DNA from: Auanema rhodensis
Lineage: Eukaryota > Nematoda > Chromadorea > Rhabditida > Rhabditidae
Assembly (NCBI GenBank): GCA_964057225.1
Contig: OZ059894.1
Location: 17,204,476-17,268,475, forward strand
Length of the DNA: 64,000 bases
Reading direction: 5' to 3'
Positions 22,612 to 35,502 of the stretch are shown piece after piece. Under the pieces are notes generated by a model that saw only the letters and a list, made by a program, of their open reading frames with translations, was not told the origin of the DNA and did no database searches. Position numbers and translations under genes: made by a program. Every line of letters begins with the position of its first letter. Positions within the stretch are counted from its first letter, which is position 1.

Positions 22612-25600
22612 ACATTTCAACATTTTGTTTCGAGAAGTGTACTTCTTCTTAGTGTTTATTGGAAGTTCTCTTGAAATTCAATTAATTTTAAGCTTGAGTG
22701 TTCACCTATAGATATCAGATTAATAATATTCAGTTAAAAATATATATGGAAAAGTAGGAGGTTCATCGTAGTGAATGGATATTTCAGGCCGAGTGGTCTA
22801 GTGGTATGATTCTCGCTTAGGGTGCGAGAGGTCCCGGGATCGATCCCCGGCTCGGCCCACATTTTAACATTTTGTTTCGAGAAGTGTACTTCTTCTTTGT
22901 ATTTAGTTTAAGTTCTCTTGAAATTCAATTAGTGTTGAGCTTTAGTATTCACCTATAGATATCAGATTAATAATATTCAGTTAAAAATAATTATGGAAAC
23001 GTAGAAGGTTCATCGTAGTGAATGGATATTTCAGGCCGAGTGGTCTAGTGGTATGATTCTCGCTTAGGGTGCGAGAGGTCCCGGGATCGATCCCCGGCTC
23101 GGCCCACGTTTTAACATTTTTTTTCGAGAAGTGTACTTCTTCTTAGTATTTAGTGGAAGTTCTCTTGAAATTCAATTAATTTTAAGCTTTAGTATTCACC
23201 TATAGATATCAGATTAATAATATTCAGTTAAAAATAATTATGGAAACGTAGAAGGTTCATCGTAGTGAATGGATATTTCAGGCCGAGTGGTCTAGTGGTA
23301 TGATTCTCGCTTAGGGTGCGAGAGGTCCCGGGATCGATCCCCGGCTCGGCCCACGTTTTAACATTTTGTTTCGAGAAGTGTACTTCTTCTTCGTATTTAG
23401 TTTAAGTTCTCTTGAAATTCAATTATTGTTGAGCTTTAGTATTCACCTATAGATATCAGATTAATAATATTCAGTTAAAAATAATTATGGAAACGTAGAA
23501 GGTTCATCGTAGTGAATGAATATTTCAGGCCGAGTGGTCTAGTGGTATGATTCTCGCTTAGGGTGCGAGAGGTCACGGAATCGATCCCCGGCTCGACCCA
23601 CGTTTTAACATTTTGTTTCGAGAAGTGTACTTCTTCTTAGTGTTTATTGGAAGTTCTCTTGAAATTCAATTAATGTTGAGCTTGAGTGTTCACCTATAGA
23701 TATCAGATTAATAATATTCAGTTAAAAATATATATGGAAAAGTAGGAGGTTCATCGTAGTGAATGGATATTTCAGGCCGAGTGGTCTAGTGGTATGATTC
23801 TCGCTTAGGGTGCGAGAGGTCCCGGGATCGATCCCCGGCTCGGCCCCTGTTTTAACATTTTGTTTCGAGAAGTGTACTTCTTCTTCGTATTTAGTTTAAG
23901 TTCTCTTGAAATTCAATTATTGTTGAGCTTTAGTATTCACCTATAGATATCAGATTAATAATATTCAGTTAAAAATAATTATGGAAACGTAGAAGGTTCA
24001 TCGTAGTGAATGGATATTTCAGGCCGAGTGGTCTAGTGGTATGATTCTCGCTTAGGGTGCGAGAGGTCCCGGGATCGATCCCCGGCTCGGCCCACGTTTT
24101 AACATTTTGTTTCGAGAAGTGTACTTCTTCTTCGTATTTAGTTTAAGTTCTCTTGAAATTCAATTATTGTTGAGCTTTAGTATTCACCTATAGATATCAG
24201 ATTAATAATATTCAGTTAAACATATATATGGAAACGTAGAAGGTTCATCGTAGTGAATGGATATTTCAGGCCGAGTGGTCTAGTGGTATGATTCTCGCTT
24301 AGGGTGCGAGAGGTCACGGGATCGATCCCCGGCTCGAACCACGTTTTAACATTTTGTTTCGAGAAGTGTACTTCTTCTTAGTGTTTATTGGAAGTTCTCT
24401 TGAAATTCAATTAATTTTAAGCTTGAGTGTTCACCTATAGATATCAGATTAATAATATTCAGTTAAAAATAATTATGGAAACGTAGAAGGTTCATCGTAG
24501 TGAATGGATATTTCAGGCCGAGTGGTCTAGTGGTATGATTCTCGCTTAGGGTGCGAGAGGTCCCGGGATCGATCCCCGGCTCGGCCCACGTTTTAACATT
24601 TTGTTTCGAGAAGTGTACTTCTTCTTCGTATTTAGTTTAAGTTCTCTTGAAATTCAATTATTGTTGAGCTTTAGTATTCACCTATAGATATCAGATTAAT
24701 AATATTCAGTTAAAAATAATTATGGAAACGTAGAAGGTTCATCGTAGTGAATGAATATTTCAGGCCGAGTGGTCTAGTGGTATGATTCTCGCTTAGGGTG
24801 CGAGAGGTCACGGAATCGATCCCCGGCTCGACCCACGTTTTAACATTTTGTTTCGAGAAGTGTACTTCTTCTTAGTGTTTATTGGAAGTTCTCTTGAAAT
24901 TCAATTAATGTTGAGCTTGAGTGTTCACCTATAGATATCAGATTAATAATATTCAGTTAAAAATATATATGGAAAAGTAGGAGGTTCATCGTAGTGAATG
25001 GATATTTCAGGCCGAGTGGTCTAGTGGTATGATTCTCGCTTAGGGTGCGAGAGGTCCCGGGATCGATCCCCGGCTCGGCCCCTGTTTTAACATTTTGTTT
25101 CGAGAAGTGTACTTCTTCTTCGTATTTAGTTTAAGTTCTCTTGAAATTCAATTATTGTTGAGCTTTAGTATTCACCTATAGATATCAGATTAATAATATT
25201 CAGTTAAAAATAATTATGGAAACGTAGAAGGTTCATCGTAGTGAATGGATATTTCAGGCCGAGTGGTCTAGTGGTATGATTCTCGCTTAGGGTGCGAGAG
25301 GTCCCGGGATCGATCCCCGGCTCGGCCCACGTTTTAACATTTTGTTTCGAGAAGTGTACTTCTTCTTCGTATTTAGTTTAAGTTCTCTTGAAATTCAATT
25401 ATTGTTGAGCTTTAGTATTCACCTATAGATATCAGATTAATAATATTCAGTTAAAAATAATTATGGAAACGTAGAAGGTTCATCGTAGTGAATGAATATT
25501 TCAGGCCGAGTGGTCTAGTGGTATGATTCTCGCTTAGGGTGCGAGAGGTCACGGAATCGATCCCCGGCTCGAACCACGTTTTAACATTTTGTTTCGAGAA

Positions 25601-26491
25601 GTGTACTTCTTCTTAGTGTTTATTGGAAGTTCTCTTGAAATTCAATTAATTTTAAGCTTTAGTATTCACCTATAGATATCAGATTAATAATATTCAGTTA
25701 AAAATAATTATGGAAACGTAGAAGGTTCATCGTAGTGAATGAATATTTCAGGCCGAGTGGTCTAGTGGTATGATTCTCGCTTAGGGTGCGAGAGGTCCCG
25801 GGATCGATCCCCGGCTCGGCCCACGTTTTAACATTTTTTTTCGAGAAGTGTACTTCTTCTTAGTATTTAGTGGAAGTTCTCTTGAAATTCAATTAATTTT
25901 AAGCTTTAGTATTCACCTATAGATATCAGATTAATAATATTCAGTTAAAAATAATTATGGAAACGTAGAAGGTTCATCGTAGTGAATGGATATTTCAGGC
26001 CGAGTGGTCTAGTGGTATGATTCTCGCTTAGGGTGCGAGAGGTCCCGGGATCGATCCCCGGCTCGGCCCACGTTTTAACATTTTTTTTCGAGAAGTGTAC
26101 TTCTTCTTAGTATTTAGTGGAAGTTCTCTTGAAATTCAATTAATTTTAAGCTTTAGTATTCACCTATAGATATCAGATTAATAATATTCAGTTAAAAATA
26201 ATTATGGAAACGTAGAAGGTTCATCGTAGTGAATGGATATTTCAGGCCGAGTGGTCTAGTGGTATGATTCTCGCTTAGGGTGCGAGAGGTCACGGAATCG
26301 ATCCCCGGCTCGACCCACGTTTTAACATTTTGTTTCGAGAAGTGTACTTCTTCTTAGTGTTTATTGGAAGTTCTCTTGAAATTCAATTAATTTTAAGCTT
26401 GAGTGTTCACCTATAGATATCAGATTAATAATATTCAGTTAAAAATAATTATGGAAACGTAGAGGGTTCATCGTAGTGAATGGATATTTCA

Positions 26492-26563
26492 GGCCGAGTG
26501 GTCTAGTGGTATGATTCTCGCTTATTGTGCGAGAGGTCCCGGGATCGATCCCCGGCTCGGCCC
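26492..26563 (+). tRNA. tRNA-Pro body with ATT anticodon
   Basis: Same loop and same CACATTTCAAC downstream variant as the 22540 copy, 16 units away. Confidence 0.7.
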
Positions 26564-26738
26564 ACATTTCAACATTTTGTTTCGAGAAGTGTACTTCTTC
26601 TTAGTGTTTATTGGAAGTTCTCTTGAAATTCAATTAATTTTAAGCTTGAGTGTTCACCTATAGATATCAGATTAATAATATTCAGTTAAAAATATATATG
26701 GAAAAGTAGGAGGTTCATCGTAGTGAATGGATATTTCA

Positions 26739-26810
26739 GGCCCAGTGGTCTAGTGGTATGATTCTCGCTTAGGGTGCGAGAGGTCCCGGGATCGATCCCC
26801 GGCTCGGCCC
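26739..26810 (+). tRNA. tRNA-Pro(AGG), acceptor G5C variant
   Basis: The 5' acceptor strand reads GGCCCAG against CTCGGCC, creating one C.C mismatch. The same variant recurs at 30444, 15 units away. Confidence 0.7.
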
Positions 26811-29800
26811 ACATTTTAACATTTTGTTTCGAGAAGTGTACTTCTTCTTTGTATTTAGTTTAAGTTCTCTTGAAATTCAATTAGTGTTGAGCTTTAGTAT
26901 TCACCTATAGATATCAGATTAATAATATTCAGTTAAAAATAATTATGGAAACGTAGAAGGTTCATCGTAGTGAATGGATATTTCAGGCCGAGTGGTCTAG
27001 TGGTATGATTCTCGCTTAGGGTGCGAGAGGTCCCGGGATCGATCCCCGGCTCGGCCCACGTTTTAACATTTTTTTTCGAGAAGTGTACTTCTTCTTAGTA
27101 TTTAGTGGAAGTTCTCTTGAAATTCAATTAATTTTAAGCTTTAGTATTCACCTATAGATATCAGATTAATAATATTCAGTTAAAAATAATTATGGAAACG
27201 TAGAAGGTTCATCGTAGTGAATGGATATTTCAGGCCGAGTGGTCTAGTGGTATGATTCTCGCTTAGGGTGCGAGAGGTCCCGGGATCGATCCCCGGCTCG
27301 GCCCACGTTTTAACATTTTGTTTCGAGAAGTGTACTTCTTCTTCGTATTTAGTTTAAGTTCTCTTGAAATTCAATTATTGTTGAGCTTTAGTATTCACCT
27401 ATAGATATCAGATTAATAATATTCAGTTAAACATATATATGGAAACGTAGAAGGTTCATCGTAGTGAATGGATATTTCAGGCCGAGTGGTCTAGTGGTAT
27501 GATTCTCGCTTAGGGTGCGAGAGGTCACGGGATCGATCCCCGGCTCGAACCACGTTTTAACATTTTGTTTCGAGAAGTGTACTTCTTCTTAGTGTTTATT
27601 GGAAGTTCTCTTGAAATTCAATTAATTTTAAGCTTGAGTGTTCACCTATAGATATCAGATTAATAATATTCAGTTAAAAATAATTATGGAAACGTAGAAG
27701 GTTCATCGTAGTGAATGGATATTTCAGGCCGAGTGGTCTAGTGGTATGATTCTCGCTTAGGGTGCGAGAGGTCCCGGGATCGATCCCCGGCTCGGCCCAC
27801 GTTTTAACATTTTGTTTCGAGAAGTGTACTTCTTCTTCGTATTTAGTTCAAGTTCTCTTGAAATTCAATTATTGTTGAGCTTTAGTATTCACCTATAGAT
27901 ATCAGATTAATAATATTCAGTTAAAAATAATTATGGAAACGTAGAAGGTTCATCGTAGTGAATGAATATTTCAGGCCGAGTGGTCTAGTGGTATGATTCT
28001 CGCTTAGGGTGCGAGAGGTCACGGAATCGATCCCCGGCTCGACCCACGTTTTAACATTTTGTTTCGAGAAGTGTACTTCTTCTTAGTGTTTATTGGAAGT
28101 TCTCTTGAAATTCAATTAATTTTAAGCTTGAGTGTTCACCTATAGATATCAGATTAATAATATTCAGTTAAAAATAATTATGGAAACGTAGAGGGTTCAT
28201 CGTAGTGAATGGATATTTCAGGCCGAGTGGTCTAGTGGTATGATTCTCGCTTAGGGTGCGAGAGGTCCCGGGATCGATCCCCGGCTCGGCCCACATTTTA
28301 ACATTTTGTTTCGAGAAGTGTACTTCTTCTTTGTATTTAGTTTAAGTTCTCTTGAAATTCAATTAGTGTTGAGCTTTAGTATTCACCTATAGATATCAGA
28401 TTAATAATATTCAGTTAAAAATAATTATGGAAACGTAGAAGGTTCATCGTAGTGAATGGATATTTCAGGCCGAGTGGTCTAGTGGTATGATTCTCGCTTA
28501 GGGTGCGAGAGGTCCCGGGATCGATCCCCGGCTCGGCCCACGTTTTAACATTTTTTTTCGAGAAGTGTACTTCTTCTTAGTATTTAGTGGAAGTTCTCTT
28601 GAAATTCAATTAATTTTAAGCTTTAGTATTCACCTATAGATATCAGATTAATAATATTCAGTTAAAAATAATTATGGAAACGTAGAAGGTTCATCGTAGT
28701 GAATGGATATTTCAGGCCGAGTGGTCTAGTGGTATGATTCTCGCTTAGGGTGCGAGAGGTCCCGGGATCGATCCCCGGCTCGGCCCACGTTTTAACATTT
28801 TGTTTCGAGAAGTGTACTTCTTCTTCGTATTTAGTTTAAGTTCTCTTGAAATTCAATTATTGTTGAGCTTTAGTATTCACCTATAGATATCAGATTAATA
28901 ATATTCAGTTAAAGATATATATGGAAACGTAGAAGGTTCATCGTAGTGAATGGATATTTCAGGCCGAGTGGTCTAGTGGTATGATTCTCGCTTAGGGTGC
29001 GAGAGGTCACGGGATCGATCCCCGGCTCGAACCACGTTTTAACATTTTGTTTCGAGAAGTGTACTTCTTCTTAGTGTTTATTGGAAGTTCTCTTGAAATT
29101 CAATTAATTTTAAGCTTGAGTGTTCACCTATAGATATCAGATTAATAATATTCAGTTAAAAATAATTATGGAAACGTAGAGGGTTCATCGTAGTGAATGG
29201 ATATTTCAGGCCGAGTGGTCTAGTGGTATGATTCTCGCTTAGGGTGCGAGAGGTCCCGGGATCGATCCCCGGCTCGGCCCACGTTTTAACATTTTGTTTC
29301 GAGACGTGTACTTCTTCTTTGTATTTAGTTTAAGTTCTCTTGAAATTCAATTAATGTTGAGCTTTAGTATTCACCTATAGATATCAGATTAATAATATTC
29401 AATTAAAAATATATATGGAAAAGTAGAAGGTTCATCGTAGTGAATGGATATTTCAGGCCGAGTGGTCTAGTGGTATGATTCTCGCTTAGGGTGCGAGAGG
29501 TCCCGGGATCGATCCCCGGCTCGGCCCACGTTTTAACATTTTTTTTCGAGAAGTGTACTTCTTCTTAGTATTTAGTGGAAGTTCTCTTGAAATTCAATTA
29601 ATTTTAAGCTTTAGTATTCACCTATAGATATCAGATTAATAATATTCAGTTAAAAATAATTATGGAAACGTAGAAGGTTCATCGTAGTGAATGGATATTT
29701 CAGGCCGAGTGGTCTAGTGGTATGATTCTCGCTTAGGGTGCGAGAGGTCCCGGGATCGATCCCCGGCTCGGCCCACGTTTTAACATTTTGTTTCGAGAAG

Positions 29801-30196
29801 TGTACTTCTTCTTCGTATTTAGTTTAAGTTCTCTTGAAATTCAATTATTGTTTAGCTTTAGTATTCACCTATAGATATCAGATTAATAATATTCAGTTAA
29901 ACATATATATGGAAAAGTAGGAGGTTCATCGTAGTGAATGGATATTTCAGGCCGAGTGGTCTAGTGGTATGATTCTCGCTTAGGGTGCGAGAGGTCACCG
30001 GATCGATCCCCAGCTCGACCCACGTTTTAACATTTTGTTTCGAGAAGTGTACTTCTTCTTAGTGTTTATTGGAAGTTCTCTTGAAATTCAATTAATTTTA
30101 AGCTTGAGTGTTCACCTATAGATATCAGATTAATAATATTCAGTTAAAAATAATTATGGAAACGTAGAGGGTTCATCGTAGTGAATGGATATTTCA

Positions 30197-30268
30197 GGCC
30201 GAGTGGTCTAGTGGTATGATTCTCGCTTATTGTGCGAGAGGTCCCGGGATCGATCCCCGGCTCGGCCC
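30197..30268 (+). tRNA. tRNA-Pro body with ATT anticodon
   Basis: Fifth ATT copy, exactly 15 units from the 26492 copy, again with CACATTTCAAC downstream. Confidence 0.7.
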
Positions 30269-30443
30269 ACATTTCAACATTTTGTTTCGAGAAGTGTACT
30301 TCTTCTTAGTGTTTATTGGAAGTTCTCTTGAAATTCAATTAATTTTAAGCTTGAGTGTTCACCTATAGATATCGGATTAATAATATTCAGTTAAAAATAT
30401 ATATGGAAAAGTAGGAGGTTCATCGTAGTGAATGGATATTTCA

Positions 30444-30515
30444 GGCCCAGTGGTCTAGTGGTATGATTCTCGCTTAGGGTGCGAGAGGTCCCGGGATCGA
30501 TCCCCGGCTCGGCCC
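30444..30515 (+). tRNA. tRNA-Pro(AGG), acceptor G5C variant
   Basis: Higher-order-repeat partner of the 26739 copy. Confidence 0.7.
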
Positions 30516-33407
30516 ACATTTTAACATTTTGTTTCGAGAAGTGTACTTCTTCTTTGTATTTAGTTTAAGTTCTCTTGAAATTCAATTAGTGTTGAGCTTT
30601 AGTATTCACCTATAGATATCAGATTAATAATATTCAGTTAAAAATAATTATGGAAACGTAGAAGGTTCATCGTAGTGAATGGATATTTCAGGCCGAGTGG
30701 TCTAGTGGTATGATTCTCGCTTAGGGTGCGAGAGGTCCCGGGATCGATCCCCGGCTCGGCCCACGTTTTAACATTTTTTTTCGAGAAGTGTACTTCTTCT
30801 TAGTATTTAGTGGAAGTTCTCTTGAAATTCAATTAATTTTAAGCTTTAGTATTCACCTATAGATATCAGATTAATAATATTCAGTTAAAAATAATTATGG
30901 AAACGTAGAAGGTTCATCGTAGTGAATGGATATTTCAGGCCGAGTGGTCTAGTGGTATGATTCTCGCTTAGGGTGCGAGAGGTCCCGGGATCGATCCCCG
31001 GCTCGGCCCACGTTTTAACATTTTGTTTCGAGAAGTGTACTTCTTCTTCGTATTTAGTTTAAGTTCTCTTGAAATTCAATTATTGTTGAGCTTTAGTATT
31101 CACCTATAGATATCAGATTAATAATATTCAGTTAAACATATATATGGAAACGTAGAAGGTTCATCGTAGTGAATGGATATTTCAGGCCGAGTGGTCTAGT
31201 GGTATGATTCTCGCTTAGGGTGCGAGAGGTCACGGGATCGATCCCCGGCTCGAACCACGTTTTAACATTTTGTTTCGAGAAGTGTACTTCTTCTTAGTGT
31301 TTATTGGAAGTTCTCTTGAAATTCAATTAATTTTAAGCTTGAGTGTTCACCTATAGATATCAGATTAATAATATTCAGTTAAAAATAATTATGGAAACGT
31401 AGAAGGTTCATCGTAGTGAATGGATATTTCAGGCCGAGTGGTCTAGTGGTATGATTCTCGCTTAGGGTGCGAGAGGTCCCGGGATCGATCCCCGGCTCGG
31501 CCCACGTTTTAACATTTTGTTTCGAGAAGTGTACTTCTTCTTCGTATTTAGTTCAAGTTCTCTTGAAATTCAATTATTGTTGAGCTTTAGTATTCACCTA
31601 TAGATATCAGATTAATAATATTCAGTTAAAAATAATTATGGAAACGTAGAAGGTTCATCGTAGTGAATGAATATTTCAGGCCGAGTGGTCTAGTGGTATG
31701 ATTCTCGCTTAGGGTGCGAGAGGTCACGGAATCGATCCCCGGCTCGACCCACGTTTTAACATTTTGTTTCGAGAAGTGTACTTCTTCTTAGTGTTTATTG
31801 GAAGTTCTCTTGAAATTCAATTAATTTTAAGCTTGAGTGTTCACCTATAGATATCAGATTAATAATATTCAGTTAAAAATAATTATGGAAACGTAGAGGG
31901 TTCATCGTAGTGAATGGATATTTCAGGCCGAGTGGTCTAGTGGTATGATTCTCGCTTAGGGTGCGAGAGGTCCCGGGATCGATCCCCGGCTCGGCCCACA
32001 TTTTAACATTTTGTTTCGAGAAGTGTACTTCTTCTTTGTATTTAGTTTAAGTTCTCTTGAAATTCAATTAGTGTTGAGCTTTAGTATTCACCTATAGATA
32101 TCAGATTAATAATATTCAGTTAAAAATAATTATGGAAACGTAGAAGGTTCATCGTAGTGAATGGATATTTCAGGCCGAGTGGTCTAGTGGTATGATTCTC
32201 GCTTAGGGTGCGAGAGGTCCCGGGATCGATCCCCGGCTCGGCCCACGTTTTAACATTTTTTTTCGAGAAGTGTACTTCTTCTTAGTATTTAGTGGAAGTT
32301 CTCTTGAAATTCAATTAATTTTAAGCTTTAGTATTCACCTATAGATATCAGATTAATAATATTCAGTTAAAAATAATTATGGAAACGTAGAAGGTTCATC
32401 GTAGTGAATGGATATTTCAGGCCGAGTGGTCTAGTGGTATGATTCTCGCTTAGGGTGCGAGAGGTCCCGGGATCGATCCCCGGCTCGGCCCACGTTTTAA
32501 CATTTTGTTTCGAGAAGTGTACTTCTTCTTCGTATTTAGTTTAAGTTCTCTTGAAATTCAATTATTGTTGAGCTTTAGTATTCACCTATAGATATCAGAT
32601 TAATAATATTCAGTTAAACATATATATGGAAACGTAGAAGGTTCATCGTAGTGAATGGATATTTCAGGCCGAGTGGTCTAGTGGTATGATTCTCGCTTAG
32701 GGTGCGAGAGGTCACGGGATCGATCCCCGGCTCGAACCACGTTTTAACATTTTGTTTCGAGAAGTGTACTTCTTCTTAGTGTTTATTGGAAGTTCTCTTG
32801 AAATTCAATTAATTTTAAGCTTGAGTGTTCACCTATAGATATCAGATTAATAATATTCAGTTAAAAATAATTATGGAAACGTAGAAGGTTCATCGTAGTG
32901 AATGGATATTTCAGGCCGAGTGGTCTAGTGGTATGATTCTCGCTTAGGGTGCGAGAGGTCCCGGGATCGATCCCCGGCTCGGCCCACGTTTTAACATTTT
33001 GTTTCGAGAAGTGTACTTCTTCTTCGTATTTAGTTTAAGTTCTCTTGAAATTCAATTATTGTTTAGCTTTAGTATTCACCTATAGATATCAGATTAATAA
33101 TATTCAGTTAAACATATATATGGAAAAGTAGGAGGTTCATCGTAGTGAATGGATATTTCAGGCCGAGTGGTCTAGTGGTATGATTCTCGCTTAGGGTGCG
33201 AGAGGTCACCGGATCGATCCCCGGCTCGACCCACGTTTTAACATTTTGTTTCGAGAAGTGTACTTCTTCTTAGTGTTTATTGGAAGTTCTCTTGAAATTC
33301 AATTAATTTTAAGCTTGAGTGTTCACCTATAGATATCAGATTAATAATATTCAGTTAAAAATAATTATGGAAACGTAGAAGGTTCATCGTAGTGAATGGA
33401 TATTTCA

Positions 33408-33479
33408 GGCCGAGTGGTCTAGTGGTATGATTCTCGCTTAGAGTGCGAGAGGTCACCGGATCGATCCCCGGCTCGACCC
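33408..33479 (+). pseudogene. degenerate tRNA body with AGA anticodon
   Basis: The loop reads TTAGAGT, so the anticodon at 33440-33442 is AGA (a Ser anticodon). The T stem ACCGG has two mismatches and the acceptor strand is CTCGACC. Most likely a decayed copy. Confidence 0.65.
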
Positions 33480-33901
33480 ACGTTTTAACATTTTGTTTCG
33501 AGAAGTGTACTTCTTCTTAGTGTTTATTGGAAGTTCTCTTGAAATTCAATTAATGTGGAGCTTTAGTATTCACCTATAGATATCAGATTAATAATATTCA
33601 ATTAAAAATATATATGGAAAAGTAGGAGGTTCATCGTAGTGAATGGATATTTCAGGCCGAGTGGTCTAGTGGTATGATTCTCGCTTAGGGTGCGAGAGGT
33701 CCCGGGATCGATCCCCGGCTCGGCCCACGTTTTAACATTTTGTTTCGAGAAGTGTACTTCTTCTTAGTATTTAATGGAAGTTCTCTTGAAATTCAATTAA
33801 TTTTAAGCTTGAGTGTTCACCTATAGATATCAGATTAATAATATGTAGTTAAAAATAATTATGGAAAAGTAGGAGGTTCATCGTAGTGAATGGATATTTC
33901 A

Positions 33902-33973
33902 GGCCGAGTGGTCTAGTGGTATGATTCTCGCTTAGGGTGGGAGAGGTCCCGGGATCGATCCCCGGCTCGGCCC
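33902..33973 (+). tRNA. tRNA-Pro(AGG), anticodon-stem variant
   Basis: The 3' side of the anticodon stem reads GGGAG, giving one G.G mismatch. It is the last complete copy before the large element. Confidence 0.7.
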
Positions 33974-34148
33974 ACGTTTTAACATTTTGTTTCGAGAAGT
34001 GTACTTCTTCTTCGTATTTAGTTTAAGTTCTCTTGAAATTCAATTAATTTTAAGCTTTAGTATTCACCTATAGATATCAGATTAATAATATTCAGTTAAA
34101 AATAATTATGGAAAAGTAGGAGGTTCATCGTAGTGAATGGATATTTCA

Positions 34149-34153
34149 GGCCG
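34149..34153 (+). pseudogene. tRNA-Pro 5' stub cut by LTR insertion
   Basis: Only GGCCG remains before the LTR. The last four bases (GCCG, 34150-34153) are the target duplication and are repeated at 45904-45907. Confidence 0.9.
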
Positions 34154-34519
34154 CGTTCCATTCGGAGACTCTATATATGTAACTGCAGGGTTAGAGCCAG
34201 ACCGACTAGAGGAATGTGGAATGGCACCGCCTTCCCTCATGCCCCTATTCGGGAGTTCGCCCCTTTGCAAGCCCATGGACGGTTTGTATCTAACTTAGTT
34301 AATCTTATATATTAGTCTTTGTCTTGTAAATGTAGTTTACTTTATCCTTGTGTTATTGTATTGTAATGATATTGTATTGTGTATAATAAACCTATATATT
34401 TCCTTATCTTATGTAATCCTTATGCTCTGTTTCCATACCGCTACACTTATGGAATACTATACGCGTAGTTGAGCAGACTACAATGGTCTGTTCAATATAC
34501 GTAGGAGCATAATGGAACG
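34154..34519 (+). repeat. 5' LTR of the large element
   Basis: 366 bp, with a TATA-like TTATATAT near 34304 and AATAAA at 34385-34390. The start CGTTCCATTCGG is shared with the smaller family's 3' LTR. Confidence 0.92.
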
Positions 34520-34532
34520 TGGGGGTTCCACC
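34520..34532 (+). promoter_or_regulatory. primer-binding site, tRNA-Gln type with one change
   Basis: TGGGGGTTCCACC directly abuts the LTR. It differs from the other two families (TGGAGG...) at one base, which would face the discriminator base of tRNA-Gln. Confidence 0.6.
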
Positions 34533-35480
34533 TCGAACTCATTTTTGTCGCAAAAACTCGCATAAAAAGTCTATATTTTGATATCTAAATTAAAATTTCC
34601 TCCACGGTTAGCAACATAATGAGGTCGCCAACTTGTATAAGGTGCAGGTACAAGGGATCTCTCTTTTAGAGAGCTAGGACTATATAATTTTGAATTTTTA
34701 CCCGCTGTCCCCACTCATAAAACCGTCTGAGTGTCCACCCTTATAATATCGTATCCTGCACCGCTTCTCTTGCATTTTTTTTTGAGGACGTTTGGATCGA
34801 AATAGGGGACAATTTCACCAAACGAAATTTTGATTTCATTATTATTTGGCACCGAGGAGTTAGAATGAAATTTTGAAAGCGCACAAAGTTTAATATTTTA
34901 TTGTGGTCAGGACTAGAGATTTGAAAGTTAAATTCAGGCGTAAAAGAGCATGCTAAGCCTAAATATTTTTGCGGGAGCCGTTATTCGGTTTTTATTTTTT
35001 TTTGATTGTGAGAATAGACCACACTAGTCCGAAAAATCCTGGCACAAATTTTATTGCCTGTCAGGTCATTTTGGCGAAAGCACATGGGCTACGGATGTTT
35101 TCTTCTCCGTAGAATGTGTCACCTTCCTCAGCTCATTTTTGTTGCTAACATCATAAGATATTCCCACACACCTACCGTAGTCTTCATATTGTAATATTCT
35201 ATAAATTAGTAAAATGGTTTAAAGAAAAAAATTGCGTTTTATAAACGAGCTTTGGTCTCAGTCCATTAGTAAAATGAGCAATCTTTTTAAAATATTCTCG
35301 GAATCTCATTAGCATGCCAAAATCATTCCGGAAAAGAATCGCCCACGGCTTTTAATAATCAACGTGCACATGAGCCATTTTCCCAAGGCGCACGCACTCT
35401 TTCTTTATTAATAAGCTCGACCAAAGTTTGTGTTATGAAAAAAAAAAGAGAGAGAGAGAACAAATGAGTGAAATTAAGTA

Positions 35481-35486
35481 TTTATT
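35481..35486 (-). promoter_or_regulatory. antisense poly(A) signal
   Basis: AATAAA on the minus strand, 17 nt after the stop codon of the antisense gene. Its spacing suits a real 3' end. Confidence 0.6.
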
Positions 35487-35502
35487 ATATATAAAACAAT
35501 TG

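Larger units (their letters stand above)
8824..34153 (+). repeat. tRNA-Pro tandem array C (104 units)
   Basis: This is the longest uninterrupted block. tRNA starts: 8954, 9201, 9448 (short), 9568, 9819 (short), 9939, 10190 (short), 10310, 10557, 10804, 11051, 11298, 11545, 11792, 12039, 12286, 12533, 12780, 13027, 13274, 13525 (short), 13645, 13896, 14143; then 14390 + 247k for k=0 to 28; then 21552 + 247k for k=0 to 50 (last 33902). A stub of a further tRNA (34149-34153) is cut by the large LTR element. Short units are 120 bp long and end after the anticodon arm. A trimer (741 bp) repeats at 10.7-17 kb and a 15- or 16-unit pattern at 22-33 kb. Degenerate T-arm and acceptor variants cluster at 22-33.5 kb, with one at 12039. 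Confidence 0.93.

Noticed and set aside
8824..34153. CRISPR array
   Set aside because: The repeat is 247 bp, contains a tRNA gene and has no unique spacers. The context is eukaryotic.
34133..34315. 60-codon frame spanning array and 5' LTR
   Set aside because: It spans the insertion junction and is created by it.
34520..34532. Priming by the array's own tRNA-Pro
   Set aside because: The PBS would need to start TGG GGGCCGAG to match this tRNA-Pro end. After TGGGGG it reads TTCCACC, which fits tRNA-Gln instead.
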